A stretch of 64,000 nucleotides of DNA from NCBI GenBank assembly GCA_022113835.1, contig JAILWY010000021.1, positions 7,006,001 to 7,070,000 on the forward strand, given 5' to 3'. A program made the translations under genes and the position numbers. Shown here in pieces: positions 10,501 through 24,459 of this stretch. This DNA is from Atopsyche davidsoni. Its lineage: Eukaryota > Arthropoda > Insecta > Trichoptera > Hydrobiosidae. The notes beneath the pieces were generated by a model, which saw only the letters and a list, made by a program, of their open reading frames with translations, made no database searches and was not told the DNA's origin. Numbering within the stretch: the stretch's first letter is position 1; every line of letters begins with the position of its first letter.

Positions 10501-13500
10501 CCACGTAAGATTGTATAAGAATATTTCATGTTCATAGTTAAAATAACATAATAAGTTACTCATCGCCGATAAATTGTTTCACTATGTTATTATTTTAATA
10601 ATCATCATTTAAATTTGTATTATATGAAACTAAAGCAAACATATGGTTATCATAATTAATGATGCAGATTACTCTCTTGTGAGCTGCTTAGAGAAATGGT
10701 CCGTTTTCTCTTTCAAACCTGATGGAAGCTGCAATCATTTTCCTTTATTTATCAAAATAATCTGATGCTAATTGGAAAGTAACACGCGTTTGAGCAACAC
10801 TTTGATTTACATTTAATCAATACCAATTAAACGAATATTACAGTGGTTGGAGTCCAATTATATTGATGTATGTTGCCATTCGAGCGAGTGAGGATATTAC
10901 TAATAAAACAACCGAAATTCCAAAGTTTTGGTCGAAAATTTGACTGAATAAAAGAAAAAATCCCTGAAATTACATTTAAAGTCACTGTTTTTACTGTCGT
11001 TTCATAAGGCCTTGAATTAAACTTTGCAAGTAATTGCACCTAATACGATTTTTTATTTAATTAAAAATAAAATAGTTCTTTAACGTGTCTCGTTGATTTT
11101 TTTGGATATTTTATTTAATAACAGGTTACTATGACTTTAGGTTGTAAATGTTATGATATTTATTTTTTTGGGGGATTTTTATAATTTAGTAACTTCAGAA
11201 TTTGCTGTTTCTTTACACAATAAATTTTTTTTGTGCTTTGTTTTAGATCAAAACAAGTGTTCATTTTTAATAACACACTGATACAAATATATCAAATACA
11301 CCACTTCAAAGTTTTTAAATGATTTTTTATGCTTGATCATACAAGAACTCGGAAGAAAATAATAAAAATAGCACTTGCCACTTTTTTTTTATTTCTTTGC
11401 ATCACCTGCTTTTTTCTCCTTGATAGCAAGTTATTCTGGAATTTTAGATCATGGCAAGATATCTGACTTGAATTCAAGGACTTACACCAAGTACCAAAAG
11501 ATGATGTATTTTATTTTTATTCCTCGCTGAATCTCAAAGGGTTAGACTTATTAAAATTTAATTTAATTAAAAATATTTAACATATAGAAAATCAGGCGTT
11601 TTCTAATTGAACTTTTTACACATCACTAACTCGTTTAAACTTAGCAACCTGAAAACACAACATTCTGTAAAATTCCTAAGTATTACTGAAAAATGTACGT
11701 ACACGTAGGTTTAATTTTTATATCAGACGGCCGCTGAAGATTTTCCCGGTAGGCAATTTCTCTAAAACCTGAACCTAGAAATTCCTTTAAATTTAATTAG
11801 TTATATGTAGAGATTGCAGTGTAAAGTGAATGTGAAAATATGCGTATTTAAAATGTACCACTTATAAATGCATCCTTTAACTTTCAGTTGCAGGTTTGCA
11901 CAATATTTTTTCGATATCTGAGGTCGTAAAGAGTTACTTTCGATGGTAAAGCTGTGAGACTTGTTTGGATGTTTTACCATATTTTTTTTGTTTTTGCAAT
12001 GAAACCGAAGTTTTATTTATAATTGGACGATATAATTTTTATTATAAGTTTAATTGCAAATCTATTCTATTGCAACATTTTTTTTCGCTGATGATGAATC
12101 GATGATAAAAACCGACATGTAAAAAAAATTACATGATGTCTTATCAATGGATTTGAAAGTAATTTTTTCTACAAATATTAAAAATAAAATTCATGATATA
12201 CTATTAGATAAAAGATTATCACTAATAAAAATAAAATTTCAATGGAATTATGGAAATATGACACTTGGTGATTTAACCAGACGCATTTCATTATCATCAT
12301 ATCAAAATCTGGAGACAGTCTACCTGTTATAAGTGAACACCTGTGGCAAGGAGCAAGATGATTGAAAACCGAATGACCTTCAAAACAAAGTTTGCATATA
12401 AATATTTAAACTTGATTTGGTTACAATTTTTTTTTTCTTGAATAAACTTAATTCTGTAATAATCAGCTTGCATAAATGTAAGGTAGTTAGGTTAATTATA
12501 AAATGGCAACTGCTCCACTTATTTTATTAATTCAAGTTACCCTTGATTTTTACAGCTATATGGAGCAAATTACACAGCAAATTAATTTAGATTTCAGCAA
12601 TGAATCTACTTAATATATTTTATTGATTAAATATTTAAAAACGCTATGTATAATTTTTCAAATAAACCATATATAAAAATATTCTTACAAATATGCTATA
12701 TTATTAATCATATCACTTGTTTTTAAATTTTTTAAATCAAGGGTTATTCTAATATTTTGATTTTCAATTAATTATCATGAGGTGTTGATTTATATACCAT
12801 ATCAAGTGTATTTTATTAAATTGTTATGCATAATTAATCTGATAATAAATACTATATATTAAGACAATATTGCACAGATAATTAATAAATAAATCTAATT
12901 GGCCTCAAAATTGCAATCGGTTTTATTTAACATTCCTTAAATATTATCAAGAAATGATTTATTTTAATGCAACTTTTTTATTATATTACGTAAAATTATA
13001 AAAGCACAAAAACAAACAAAAAAATTCATATAACAGTGAAGAATGCATTTGTAAGTTTTGAAAGTAATTATTGATTATTATAAAATACAAGCGGTAAAAT
13101 AGCATTGAATAACATTCGCAATGACTTACCAAATAATTTGCAACGCACATTTATTAGAAATTTAAGCAAAGTTAAATATAATAAAAATTACATTTGATTA
13201 AAATACGACAATGAGATTCAAAACATCATTATTTGATGGATTAGAAAATATGCATATGAATTTACATTTAAAATGCACGTGCTTAATTATTAAACAAAAC
13301 CATGAAAAAAATTATTGAGTAATACGAATATGAGATGAAGTGAGTTTTGTAAAGTAGAAATTTTATTATTGGCACATATCAAAAATTATATTGTGTAAAT
13401 TTTTAGGGAATTAAAAGTTAAATAATATATTTTTCACAATATAAAAGTAAGAAATCGTATGCGTTGCCAAAACAAATTATCTCTGATCCAATTAAAACAG

Positions 13501-16500
13501 CAATAATTTAAATTAAATCTATTTGGCATTCACGAGCCAAAGTGAAACCTGAAATACTTAGCTTACATATATTAAAATACTTAAATAATATAAATTATAA
13601 TGTTAAAAATATATATAAATCTATTTTAAAAAATCGTGTCTATTTTTTATAATTTTTTCTAAATTACCATTAAAAAGGAAATGGAAAATTTTTCACTGCC
13701 ATGTAAATATAAATTTATAGATATTACTAAAATTTAAGTGAAACTTAATCGTGTTTATTATACAAAAGCATTTATAAGCTTTAACGCAACAATAATCATG
13801 TTTACTTTTGCATTGCACATCATGCCAATATTTTTACATGCATAGTTGAAATAAAAAATCAACAAGAGCTCATCAAATATTATTAATAACAGGAACTCGC
13901 GATTGATACATTGCAATAAATATTTATTTAATGTATACATAGCAAATATTATAAAAAAACATGTTTTATTTTTCATGTGTATTATATTATTGTATACTGG
14001 CACTAGGAAATAAGTATGCACGGAAATCTGACGGAAGCTTTCTCTTGCGACTGCATTTCCTTTAGACTCTTACAAAGTTTAAAAAAATATGTACACAATT
14101 AAGTGCCTATAAAGTTGACCTGAAACCTCAGTCGTTCATGGCCGAATAACATATTTGTCAAGTCAATGCATTCATTAATTCTACATTAAACGATATACTA
14201 ATATCATTTAAAATATACTAAATAGAGCAGTGTTGTTGGAAAGGATGGTAGTCGGCGCCATGCAGGTCTGTATGACTGTCCACGAAGACAAGTTTTGTCC
14301 TTTGAGAGTCATGATAAAAAATATACTCATATGTGATATAAAAATCATAATTATACAAAGAAATACTCAATACTCCAATATACCTGCTTCATTTAATAAT
14401 AAAAGGTTTTTTTTCGATCTCAGTGTCACTGCTTAGTTAGTATTTCATAACGATATCCGTGTGTCCAGGAATAATAGAATATCCCACGTAATGCATAATA
14501 TTCTAGGAATTTATAGCCACAATATGTCATACATCTATTAATAAATAAATATGTCAAATAATTATCAATTTCTTAAAAGGTTTTAAATTTCACCTGTAAC
14601 AATATACATACGGATTTTCCAGCATCCGGTTTAAAGCACCGACTGATTGTTGATTTTGTAAGACCATCAGGTAAATTTTAAGGCAATCCTGAACTCGCAA
14701 AAAAACAGTGAATATTATTAATAGAATTATTTTAATAATTTTAAACAGCCCTGTAATGTTTGATATTGTTGAAAGCATTTTTTTAAATATTAATCCTGTA
14801 AGTATTTATATCATTATTTAATTAATAAAAAGCGTCATCTGTGAAGCGCAAAAAGCAACCTACATATTTTAATACAATAATAGTGTCAGATTGTATTGCT
14901 AGATGCCTCTTTTTATATTAATTTATTTATAAAATATAGTTAATACTCTAAAAAAATTTTGGAACCAATTTAATAACATTTTGCTTATAATATTTAAGTA
15001 TGAAGTAATTATAAAAATCTAAATTGATTGCTGTTGTTTGTAATGGAAATTTTACGAACTGGATTAAATACATTGAAGCTCAAATATTCTAAAAGAATTG
15101 TCTTTCAATCATCTTATTATGAGTCAATCGGAGTCAATAAAACCATTGTTATAAAATTAAAATGGAGTTAAAATTATAAATAGGAAAAAACTTAAAGAAT
15201 ATCAACAAAAAAATTAAGAATATGAGTCAAATCGAATCGAAAAACCTAACCTTCCTTTTGGTAAATTGATTATTAACGTATAACGCTTTTTACTTAGTTA
15301 TTTGATTTATATACAAAAAATCGCTAGTTTTTATTAAACTCAGCACTAATTTTAAAGTATCCAAAAATGTTTGATTTGCTGGAATTGTTTGGTAAAAACA
15401 TTAATCACGCGATGACGTCAACTTTTGGGGAAATACAATGCTTATTTTTTAGCTGCTAAAATTTTTGAGGTTCTTGAGATCGGAATATCAAAATTTTGTC
15501 TTTGGGTACTAAGCCGCACCTATTCGCGAGAATTTTTCATGACGTTTCATCCTCGGGGTTAAAGCCATTTTCGTGACCCGAATTTTCGTTGCAGTAACTG
15601 TCCACGACTTCATTGAAATATTCTCTCCCACCAAATTCATTTTTCAGTTCTGGAGGGGTGAAAGATAATTTTCAATAAATTATGGTTGATTTATAAAGAA
15701 AAAAGCTTCATGCCATTACTTTAGCTGCTTCTGCTTCTTTGAAACATTTTAAGTCAAACGCATAGTCTCACTATCAGCAGACGGAATATCTGAGGTATCA
15801 TTATTCTCGGTCGCAACTTCCTTGGCGTCGACCGGAACGATAACCGCAAGTCAACGGAAAGGGTCGCTCATTTTTATAATATTTAATTCTTTGACATTCA
15901 AAGAAAACGTCGATTATTAATGGTATAGAGCTGATTGTGGTTTTCGTGTGGTTTTTTCCATCAATCAATCCTGATACGACCAAAGTTTAGGGAGGAAACC
16001 GTGCCCACTAATTTCATTGACGTCCTTGTGATATGTATAACGTCATATGTATAAGCTTTATTGTGACTAGGATATCAATAAAAGTATTATATTAATATAT
16101 GGAAAATATATTAAATGTTTAATGAACAATAAACGTGATGTTTGATCTCAAAGATAATTTATCTACAGTTCCCTTGCCTTCCCCATGCCTTAAAAAATGT
16201 AGGCTGCACCTGATCGATCCCGTCATATATGTTTATCGTATTAGCTGACCTATCCATCCTTTTTTTAATCGCATTTTTTTTCAAAAATAACAAACAAGAT
16301 GTTGTGACTAAGCGAGAACCTAAAATAAAAAAATGTGAATAATCCATTGTGTTTTATTTATCTAACCTTTGATATATTTTTAACGTGGCCCAAATATGGA
16401 CGAGTTTGTTTAGAATGCTGATTCTCAGTGCTATTGTAAGACATCAACGTTTAGTTTATTTTTTACTGAGATATTATTCATTTGGAAACAAAAATATATT

Positions 16501-18029
16501 ATTTGTCATAAAAAAATACTTAAAGTGCGATTAATTTTGAACAATCATCATCAACCAAAGTAAGTATCGCTAATGCCGGTGTGGTTGAGCCGGTAATTTA
16601 TTTTTAACATTTTAATCCATGCTTATACTAAGTATACTCCAGATAAATATCATATTTGCGGTCAAACAATACTGATTAACATTATAATAAATACATTATC
16701 ATATCTCGACAAATAATTTTATGTACAATAAATGAAAAAAAACTATTGATATTCTACAATTTTTTTTTTTCCTTCATGTATACAAGATATATCAAGTGAA
16801 AAAATTGAAATACTGGCCATTGTCTATATTACCTACCAAGAAGACCCAAGATATTTTTAAGCATGACCTAATAAATATATAATTTTTTTATTAAAAACAA
16901 ATCCTGAAAAATAATGGGTGTTTAAAAATAAGTTTTAAATTGACGACTGTCAGTCCAGAGCAAAAGAATGGATTGCAGATAAAAATGCGTTGTTGGTTAA
17001 ATATATTGAACATTTGAAATAACACCACATGACCTTGAATAACAATAGTAAACAGGTTTTCCATTCTTTGTTTTCCATGCTCCTTGCCCGAATTCAGGTC
17101 TGAGTCCTGAAAGAATCGCTTCCTCTTACAATATCGCCGCAAACTGGGTTTTATGTTTGCCCTAAGGACATATCTAAGTTTTACATTTTTTACTACACAA
17201 ACTCAAAAACGAAAATAAAGAAATCCATGTACTCCGCCACCTAAATATTTATCCATTTACCGAATTGTACACATGACCCTAACAACTATTGCAACTTGCA
17301 GAAGTAGATAATAAACTCCACGAATTTCATATCAAAAGATTTATTAAAATTCTAAAAAGATTTTTGATAAACAACGCATACGTATACTAAATGTGGTTGC
17401 AAATCCGTAATAATCAGGGTGTGAGAGTACGGAAGAAGTGATAAATCATTATTTTCAAAGATTATTTTTTATAATATTGTTTATCATATGTAAAAGTTGG
17501 CCCCTCTGTGGTGACAATAAGTTAAGTACATCTCCAATTACAAAGTGGTCATTGAACAAGTAACAGTCTTACTGCCGAGACAGGTTATATCCATCATTTG
17601 GAATGCACGAGCACCGTACAGTGAAGATGAGTAAAGATATGAAGTTAAATATAATTTGGAGTTATTACTTTACTATATTATCTGTATGTATGAACAAATT
17701 GACGTAATTATCTTATATGCTTGCATTGATTCTTTAGATGGGTTGATTCTTATGGAGCGTCGAAGCTTGTTGGCCTTATGTCCAAATACGAAGGTCTTTA
17801 TGGAGCACCTTCAGACCTGCACAAACCCTGCAGAACATGACCAAGGACTCTTAATTACCTTGACAGCGTTTAGAAGACAACAGACAAGAAAGAAAACTGC
17901 TATTGAAAAAATCTAATAACTTGGAAATATTGTCACAAGTCGTGCGGTGAACATTATCAATGCATGTTTAAATTCACTCGATGATAAACTTCGTAGTAAA
18001 CTGCAGATTGATACAATGGAATTCGCTGC
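7597..18029. other. Long AT-rich stretch without convincing genes
   Basis: Open frames here are short, mostly start on non-ATG codons and are biased to Phe/Ile/Lys/Asn as expected of AT-rich noise. Slightly GC-richer patches at 8640-8880, 15390-15660 and 17560-17900 may be decayed repeats. A 9-base inverted repeat (CCATTGATA at 9261 and TATCAATGG at 9279) is present. No splice-bounded coding block was accepted. Confidence 0.5.
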
Positions 18030-18068
18030 GTTTTTAGTCACGCCATCCACCATGAGCTGCAGCCATTG

Positions 18069-18131
18069 TTACGTCCGTGACGTCATCGATGACGTGCGCT
18101 CGTTCGTGGCGTCATGACAGCCGATGACGCG
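18069..18131. promoter_or_regulatory. Cluster of CRE/ATF-like TGACG motifs
   Basis: Within 63 bases are TTACGTCC (18069-18076), a perfect palindromic TGACGTCA (18078-18085), TGACGTGC (18090-18097), GGCGTCA (18108-18114, inverted) and TGACGCG (18125-18131). TGACGTCA is the known binding site of CREB/ATF-type bZIP factors. The cluster lies in a GC-rich patch (18030-18210) with no visible gene attached. Regulatory function is inferred. Confidence 0.4.
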
Positions 18132-18206
18132 ATGGAATCCCGTCTTCCCCGAGTCCCGGCCGGACGAGCCTGTAGGGGCCTGTCGGGTGGGAGCCATTGT
18201 CTACAG

Positions 18207-18463
18207 CAGGGGTGGCCAAAGCGCCGACCGCGTAACTATTCCTAGTGCCCCGCCTGTCTGATATGTTTACACACCTCTGATGTCCCGTCTTTGTGAGATG
18301 AAATCATTATTTTTTTTTTATATAAGTATTATCTATGTTTATTTTTATTTTAAACTTGTTTTTGGCTTTAAAAAAATATTACTTAACACATACGATGTCA
18401 TATTATAGAAAAGATTATAGAAAAGCAGGTCTCCCGAAGTGATCAAAAGTTTGTCAATCCCTG
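18207..18463 (+). mobile_element. Candidate short non-autonomous hAT-type element (MITE)
   Basis: The left end reads CAGGGGTGGCCAAA and the right end, inverted, CAGGGATTGACAAA, matching at 11 of 14 positions; CAGGG...CAAA ends are typical of hAT elements. The flanking 8-mers GTCTACAG (18199-18206) and GTAAACTG (18464-18471) share five of eight bases, weak support for an old target-site duplication. The left one fits the hAT preference for T at position 2 and A at position 7. The 257 bp interior codes nothing. Confidence 0.45.
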
Positions 18464-18471
18464 GTAAACTG

Positions 18472-21400
18472 GCGGAAACTGAATGCATTCAAACTTCAAC
18501 GTGACCAATGCAGTTGAGTATATCATACTTAAAAATAGCAGTTTTACATGGCAGCTTATTTTAACTTTCTTCTAGTGTAAAATATAAATTTTTACACTCA
18601 ATACTGAAGAAACTCCAAATTTCATTCAATTAATCCAATTTTTTATTATAACATTATTTTGTTTATTTATATTTTGAGAATAATGTAATGATGTATAAAG
18701 ACAATAGAATGATATAAGTACTCACAATACATTTAATTACTCGTTAATATTCCAGCAGTCATTGTTATTGTACATTTCATATGGAATACGCAATAATAGA
18801 ATAAATATTGTAACATACCTTTATTTACTTTAAAATGTTTTTAAAAAAGCAATTAATTGTTGTTAGTGTGATCTGCATAAAGTAAAAAAAAAATACATTA
18901 AAATATACACTAGAAGATATAAAAACTTCACGCAAGAACATGATTAAAAATATGCTAATGTGTTCATAAGAAAACAAAAAACTATTTGATAGTGTAGAAG
19001 GTTGTTGGATAATAGCAAATCGAAATGCCGAAATTTCCAAATAACAAAACCTATCCTGATAACCTATGAATTTCCTAAATATGTATTTTTACTGCATTTT
19101 TTTATCACGGTCTGATAACGTCCTGAACTAGCGATAGCAAATATTTAAAACACAAGACTGAAAGTGCAATTTAATTATAGAAATAAATTATTTATCGCCG
19201 AAAGTCAAGAATGTGTGGTAAACCATTCAAGCTTCCGACCATAGGGGGAAAACCGATTGATACTAAAAATATAAAGAAACCATAGGAAGCTTTGACTCAG
19301 ATAGAATTTTCTACCAGTTAAGTTTTCTGACATATTGATATTAAAAGGGCGTCTCTGATTTTTGGGTTTTCCCGAAGCATATTTTTTCATTGGAATTTGC
19401 TGTCTAGATGTCTTCCTGTTTGTTGCGAAGAAGGAAACCCTGTGACACTTTGTGCATCCTTGATAAAAAACCAATGGCATGCAATAACATGTTCAAGTAC
19501 AATACCGAATTAATATTACTATCGATGCATGCATCGGTGGAGTCATCCAAGCTTACAAAACTTAAAAACGAAGAATCTTTAACCAGGATATTTTGTAAGA
19601 GATAAATAAAAAGCTGTGTTAGCATTAAAAAGCAATCGCAACTGTTACTGGGTTGATACGTTTCTAAAATTTGTCTTAAATACAAAAAATATATAACAGA
19701 GAGTTATTTGCTTCTTTTTTTTTTTCATTTTTGCCCCTTGAAATTATTATGTTGGATTCAGGGATTATAAAGATGGAAACCGTCTTAATCACTTAACAAT
19801 ACTGCGGTTTTTGTATGGATGTAAAACAAATATGAACATAAACATTTAAAAAGTTTAGATTAAGTGGTGAAATAATTGAGTAACATACTATAAATATAAA
19901 TTAAAAGTCATAAGAAAGAAGTAACACATATACATTTTTTTCAAATCATATCAAAAAAATATAGGTATATATAGTTTTAAAAATTTGGTATAATATTAAA
20001 AAGGGTGTAGCTTTCTAGATCTCTAGAGAAGTACCTCTTTTTTTATCCTAGTAATTCAAAGTATTTAAAATAGTTTTTTTTTTGATAATTATTATAATTG
20101 AATCAAATTGTTTATAAGACTAAAAATCTAATGTCGTTAAGTTTGAAAAACTTAAAACGTGTAATGATAATTTTTATTAAAGATAATAAAGATTTCCCGA
20201 GTTATTTTCTGAGTAATACGGAAATTCAAAGCGATGTTTATAAAGGAAGAAATCGATAATTGTATTGGGTAGTCCGTAAGAATGAGTAAAGGTTTGGTCT
20301 GGTAATCAACACACGATTTTTCACACAGATGAACGATTATATAACAAAGTGGATACACGGGTGCACAGTGGATAGCCTTGTAAAACATAGATGCGGATTG
20401 AGTTACAGAATCATCGAGACTTATCTACTATTATACAGAAAAAAATAAAACTTATCATTTCAATTGCTTATTTATTAAAAACACGTTTTTTTAGAATTTA
20501 TTTGAGAAATAAGATGTACATTCATTAAATCAATTATTTGTACATCTGTTGCGAATATTTATTTACAAGGATAAAATAAACGTTAATATGGCCATATACA
20601 ATTTTATTTGTATTCAGGTTGATTAATTTTTTTTTTCACAAATATTTTTAACCCTCGAAACATACTATTCACAGAATTTTTTTAGAATCGTTTTATGAGC
20701 GAATAGATTATTATGATATTGTCTTTATTTTGAGATTAGGAACTTAGATAATCAGAAAATAGAATTGGACTGTCCATACTATTACTACTACTTTAAAAAT
20801 GTAGGAGGCCGCAATCAAAGAACCTAAAATCTCAAATAAATTCTACTAGGTATAAATTTTAGGTATTCTTATTAATGCTTCGTTTTATATTTAAGGGTTG
20901 TAACTAGGGACTAACAAACATGTGATTAGAAGCAAAATGGTAAATTGCGGCTATGGCCAAGTTTTTGCTTCCTGAAAAATTTTGTAGATATAATCATACT
21001 TAATGTTTTAGAAAATAATCAATTAATTTATATTATATTGTCTATTGAAGGAAATTTATTTAATCAGTTAGCAAACCACAAGGCGATCAATTGATGTTCA
21101 AAATATTGTTCTGTAAATAGTTTCATCGTGTAATATTAATAATTATGGAAATTCGTGTTTATTTTGCTATGCAAATCGATAAAATATGTAGTAATTATGC
21201 TGTTTTTACATAAAAGCATGCAAACGAGTATTTATAGTTAATAATCTGAGTTAATGTAACAGGTTGTCGTATAATTATAACTAATCTTGACACAGCTGGC
21301 GATCTTAACCCACCAACCACCAGTTGTCTACTCACCAACTGAAATACGCTGAAAACACCATTGTTTAGTAAAAAAAATAATATACTGAGAAATCTGTGAT

Positions 21401-23200
21401 ATATATGTTAAAAAATATATTACGCGTTAAATCGATTATTAAGTACACGTATTTATTTTTAATTTATTAGTGTTGAAAATACGTTATTAATAAATGATCT
21501 CTAAATTAATTATTTCAAGCCTTGATTACACAAATACTTGTCATATCATGTAGTCAGATTTCATGGATCAATCACACTAATATTTTTTTGGAAATATTGA
21601 TTGGCTTTTAATGTAATCTATCTTCCTGAGGGTGTGACAGGCTTTTGTTGTACAGTCAACCAAATAGACGGTACAGTCGCTGGTGGTTAGATAGACAATT
21701 ATGTGATTGAATAGAGGAGCTATCTTTCATTACAATAATAGTCACCGTGATTGGGATTGCATAATATACTAAGTGATAGGTTTCAGTCACTTTTTAATAG
21801 AATATATGCAAAATAAGCCAATAAACCTTTAAGAAATGTGAAATAATCAAATGAATATGAGATTAAGAAAGTAATAATTCGATCATTAAAAACCATTCTT
21901 AGGCTGTCCACTTTTTGGTCATTCAAGAAGATATTATTTATTATCCACGGGTTAGATAAGATATCAACGTAAGGCAAATCACCAACGAGGGTTCATTTGT
22001 ATTTACTGGTAACTTAACATTAATAGAAAAAGAAAACAAGTTTGTCTAAGAACTGGGCACTTATAAGTATTATGAATCTCCACTATATAATTAACGACAT
22101 AAATATAAAATTTTTTTTTTTTTAATAAAACATTACTCGCGAATTTTTAAGCCGTTTTGTGATTAATTTTTGGTTATTTTTAAGTTAGTTAAGCACATCT
22201 ATTAAACTTCTTTTTATCATTTTTGGTCATCGAAAAAATTCGTTTTTTATCTTCTAAAAATATAAGATTTTTTGTGAAAATATTATATATGGATTTTAAA
22301 AAACAACTATAAATAAGTTAACAATTTTTTTAACGTATTTAAATTTTAGATGCTAGTTTCGTAGAAATAATCAATTTATATATATCCTCTATAAACCAAT
22401 GTAGTGTTTCACTGAATCAATTTAAAGATTTTGAGTTCGGTAATTATTTTTTTATTTATAAAACAAGCGACTTTAATTAGCTTTTTATTTAAAACATAAA
22501 CTCGACATTAAAATCGCGTGCCTCAACGAGATTCGCCATCATCTAATTATAGCTCCAAAAAAAAAGTTTTTATCGTCCAGTTCCGTGAAGTTGATCAATT
22601 GCCGGTTAAAAATAACTTTTTAAGTAGTTTAAGTTCTTATGATAACAACCATTGCCAAAGCCTGCGAACTAATGTTTATATTATTGATCAAGCTATACAG
22701 TAAGTCCTTACATCTTCAATAAATTTGGGACTTTTTTAAAAATCAATTCATCGTAAAATCGTATTGTCATCATCAAAGTTTGTTACATAACATGTACCTA
22801 GTAGATGAGTTAAGCTATCAATTTTTATATCTGTCCTACATAATACATACTATCATTTATATTTTGTTTGATATCCAGTGAACAAAGCGCAATATAAAGC
22901 CATATTACCCTTTCCATAGTTTGTTGAGTAACCTGTACATTAGGAATGTGTTTAACAACAGTATTTATATCTGTGCTTCATTATATATCCTACCTTTTTT
23001 TTTCGTTTAGAATATATTGTGAGCTGAAAAAATGATATAGTCATGTTACTTGTTAGTCTTCAAAGGGTAAGAGCAGGGAATTATGAAAGAATTCGTGCAA
23101 GGGTTCGGAGAGCCGAGGGTTGACTTGAACGTTAAGCATAAAATTTAAACAATACATTAGGGACTTCGTAGAAAGTTAAAATAATAAATATTTATTTATT
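18472..23200. other. AT-rich DNA, few ORFs, nothing firmly recognised
   Basis: Minus-strand frames at 19205-19480 and 19404-19685 overlap and may be remnants of a transposon gene, but no motif is clear enough to name it. The rest is AT-rich with no supported exon. Confidence 0.45.
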
Positions 23201-23204
23201 TTAA

Positions 23205-23520
23205 AAAAAATATGGGAAGGGCCATATTCGATATTCGCCAAGGTCAATTGAATCATAGCTAGAGCTCTGGGTAGGATTTCTTATGGTTGACCCCATAGAA
23301 CACTGTGTGGTGGGTATTCGCCGTTTACTGGGCGAGTCTGGAATGTGGAAACCATGGGAACTTGAAGTCTCAAACATCGAGTCCCAGGCGAGTACCAAGC
23401 GGTAGCCTCGAACCGACCAGAGCAACCGAGGCACATGAGTAATGCCTATGCTGTATACAAACATGTTTTCATGTGAGAAAACTCGAGGAACAATTAACCC
23501 TGAAGAGTTTCCGAGCAATG
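23205..23520. repeat. GC-richer island, probable repeat fragment
   Basis: About 315 bases with much higher GC than both flanks. The minus strand is open for 105 codons (23201-23518), but the product, rich in Ser, Pro and Arg, matches nothing I know. Borders are abrupt and run into A/T-rich sequence, as expected for an inserted element. It could also be a real lineage-specific gene fragment. Confidence 0.35.
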
Positions 23521-24210
23521 ATAGAAATCTAATTAAATTTAAATTAAAAAAAACTTTAATTTATTGACAAAGATTATTTTTAAACATATTTTTTCTGATA
23601 TTTTCAATTACATCATCATATGGCATATTTCTGCATAAAAGTATATTTTTAGGCTTTGAATTATTTTTTGAAGGTGTGTAAGGTAATTTTTAATTTTTTT
23701 TAAAAATATTACACTAAAAATATTCTAAAGTTTAAGAGTCGCAGTAGTCTTTCATAGACTATTAAAATGTTTATTAAATAAAAATTATTCACTGGGTGAA
23801 ATTTCAGCAAACATCTTGAATATCATAAAATCATGATAATATACCACAGCGAGAATTCTAATTATTATAAAGATTACAAAAAAAGAGGATTTTCCTCGTG
23901 GTTTCTTGTATACACCGATTAATTAAAAAACACACTGGATACGCATTAATCCTGTAAGCGTAAAAAAATCGGATGTAATTAAATATTAAATAATAACCAA
24001 CGTTATCGTACACTTTGAATTTTACTATTAAAAAAAAACTAGGTTGGAAATCCCACTTTTGATATTTATTAACTACATCCATTGGTTGCTCGTGAATAAT
24101 GACCCTGCCACAACGTGGTTACTTAAGAATATTCGCAGTTTAATTAAATCTAAAAATAGCCCGGCTAATAAACTGTAAACTATTCGCAGACATAAAACCT
24201 GGTGGATTAT

Positions 24211-24352
24211 TTATAGATTAGGCGTGTGACGCTCTGGTGTATTCAAACCAGAAGAGGTATAGCAACGAGGACCAGACGGTCTGCCAAATTTATTACTCAA
24301 TCTTGATTTAATCAAACGAAGGCGAGGTTTTTTCATCGGGTGGGTTAAACCA
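24211..24352 (-). CDS. Candidate terminal exon of an unknown gene
   Basis: On the minus strand, an acceptor-like TATCTCAG is followed by one base and open codons (GLTHPMKKPRLRLIKSRLSN, then KFGRPSGPRCYTSSGLNTPE and a short end) to TAA at 24211. The peptide is strongly basic with a Ser/Thr/Pro-rich end. Codon choice (CGC, CGT, CCT, GGT) differs from AT-rich noise. The polypyrimidine tract is poor and no polyadenylation signal is close. It could be part of a mobile-element protein. Confidence 0.3.
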
Positions 24353-24459
24353 CTGAGATAATTATACACCACGCGATAACTAATTAGCTCTATTTTTAAC
24401 ATGTCTATTTTTATACCGGTATATAAACATGAAATAAAAAATATATATATCAACAATAT

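Noticed and set aside
19205..19685. Overlapping minus-strand ORFs of 91 and 93 residues as a piggyBac-like transposase remnant
   Set aside because: No catalytic residues or zinc-finger pattern could be pointed to; similarity was only impressionistic.
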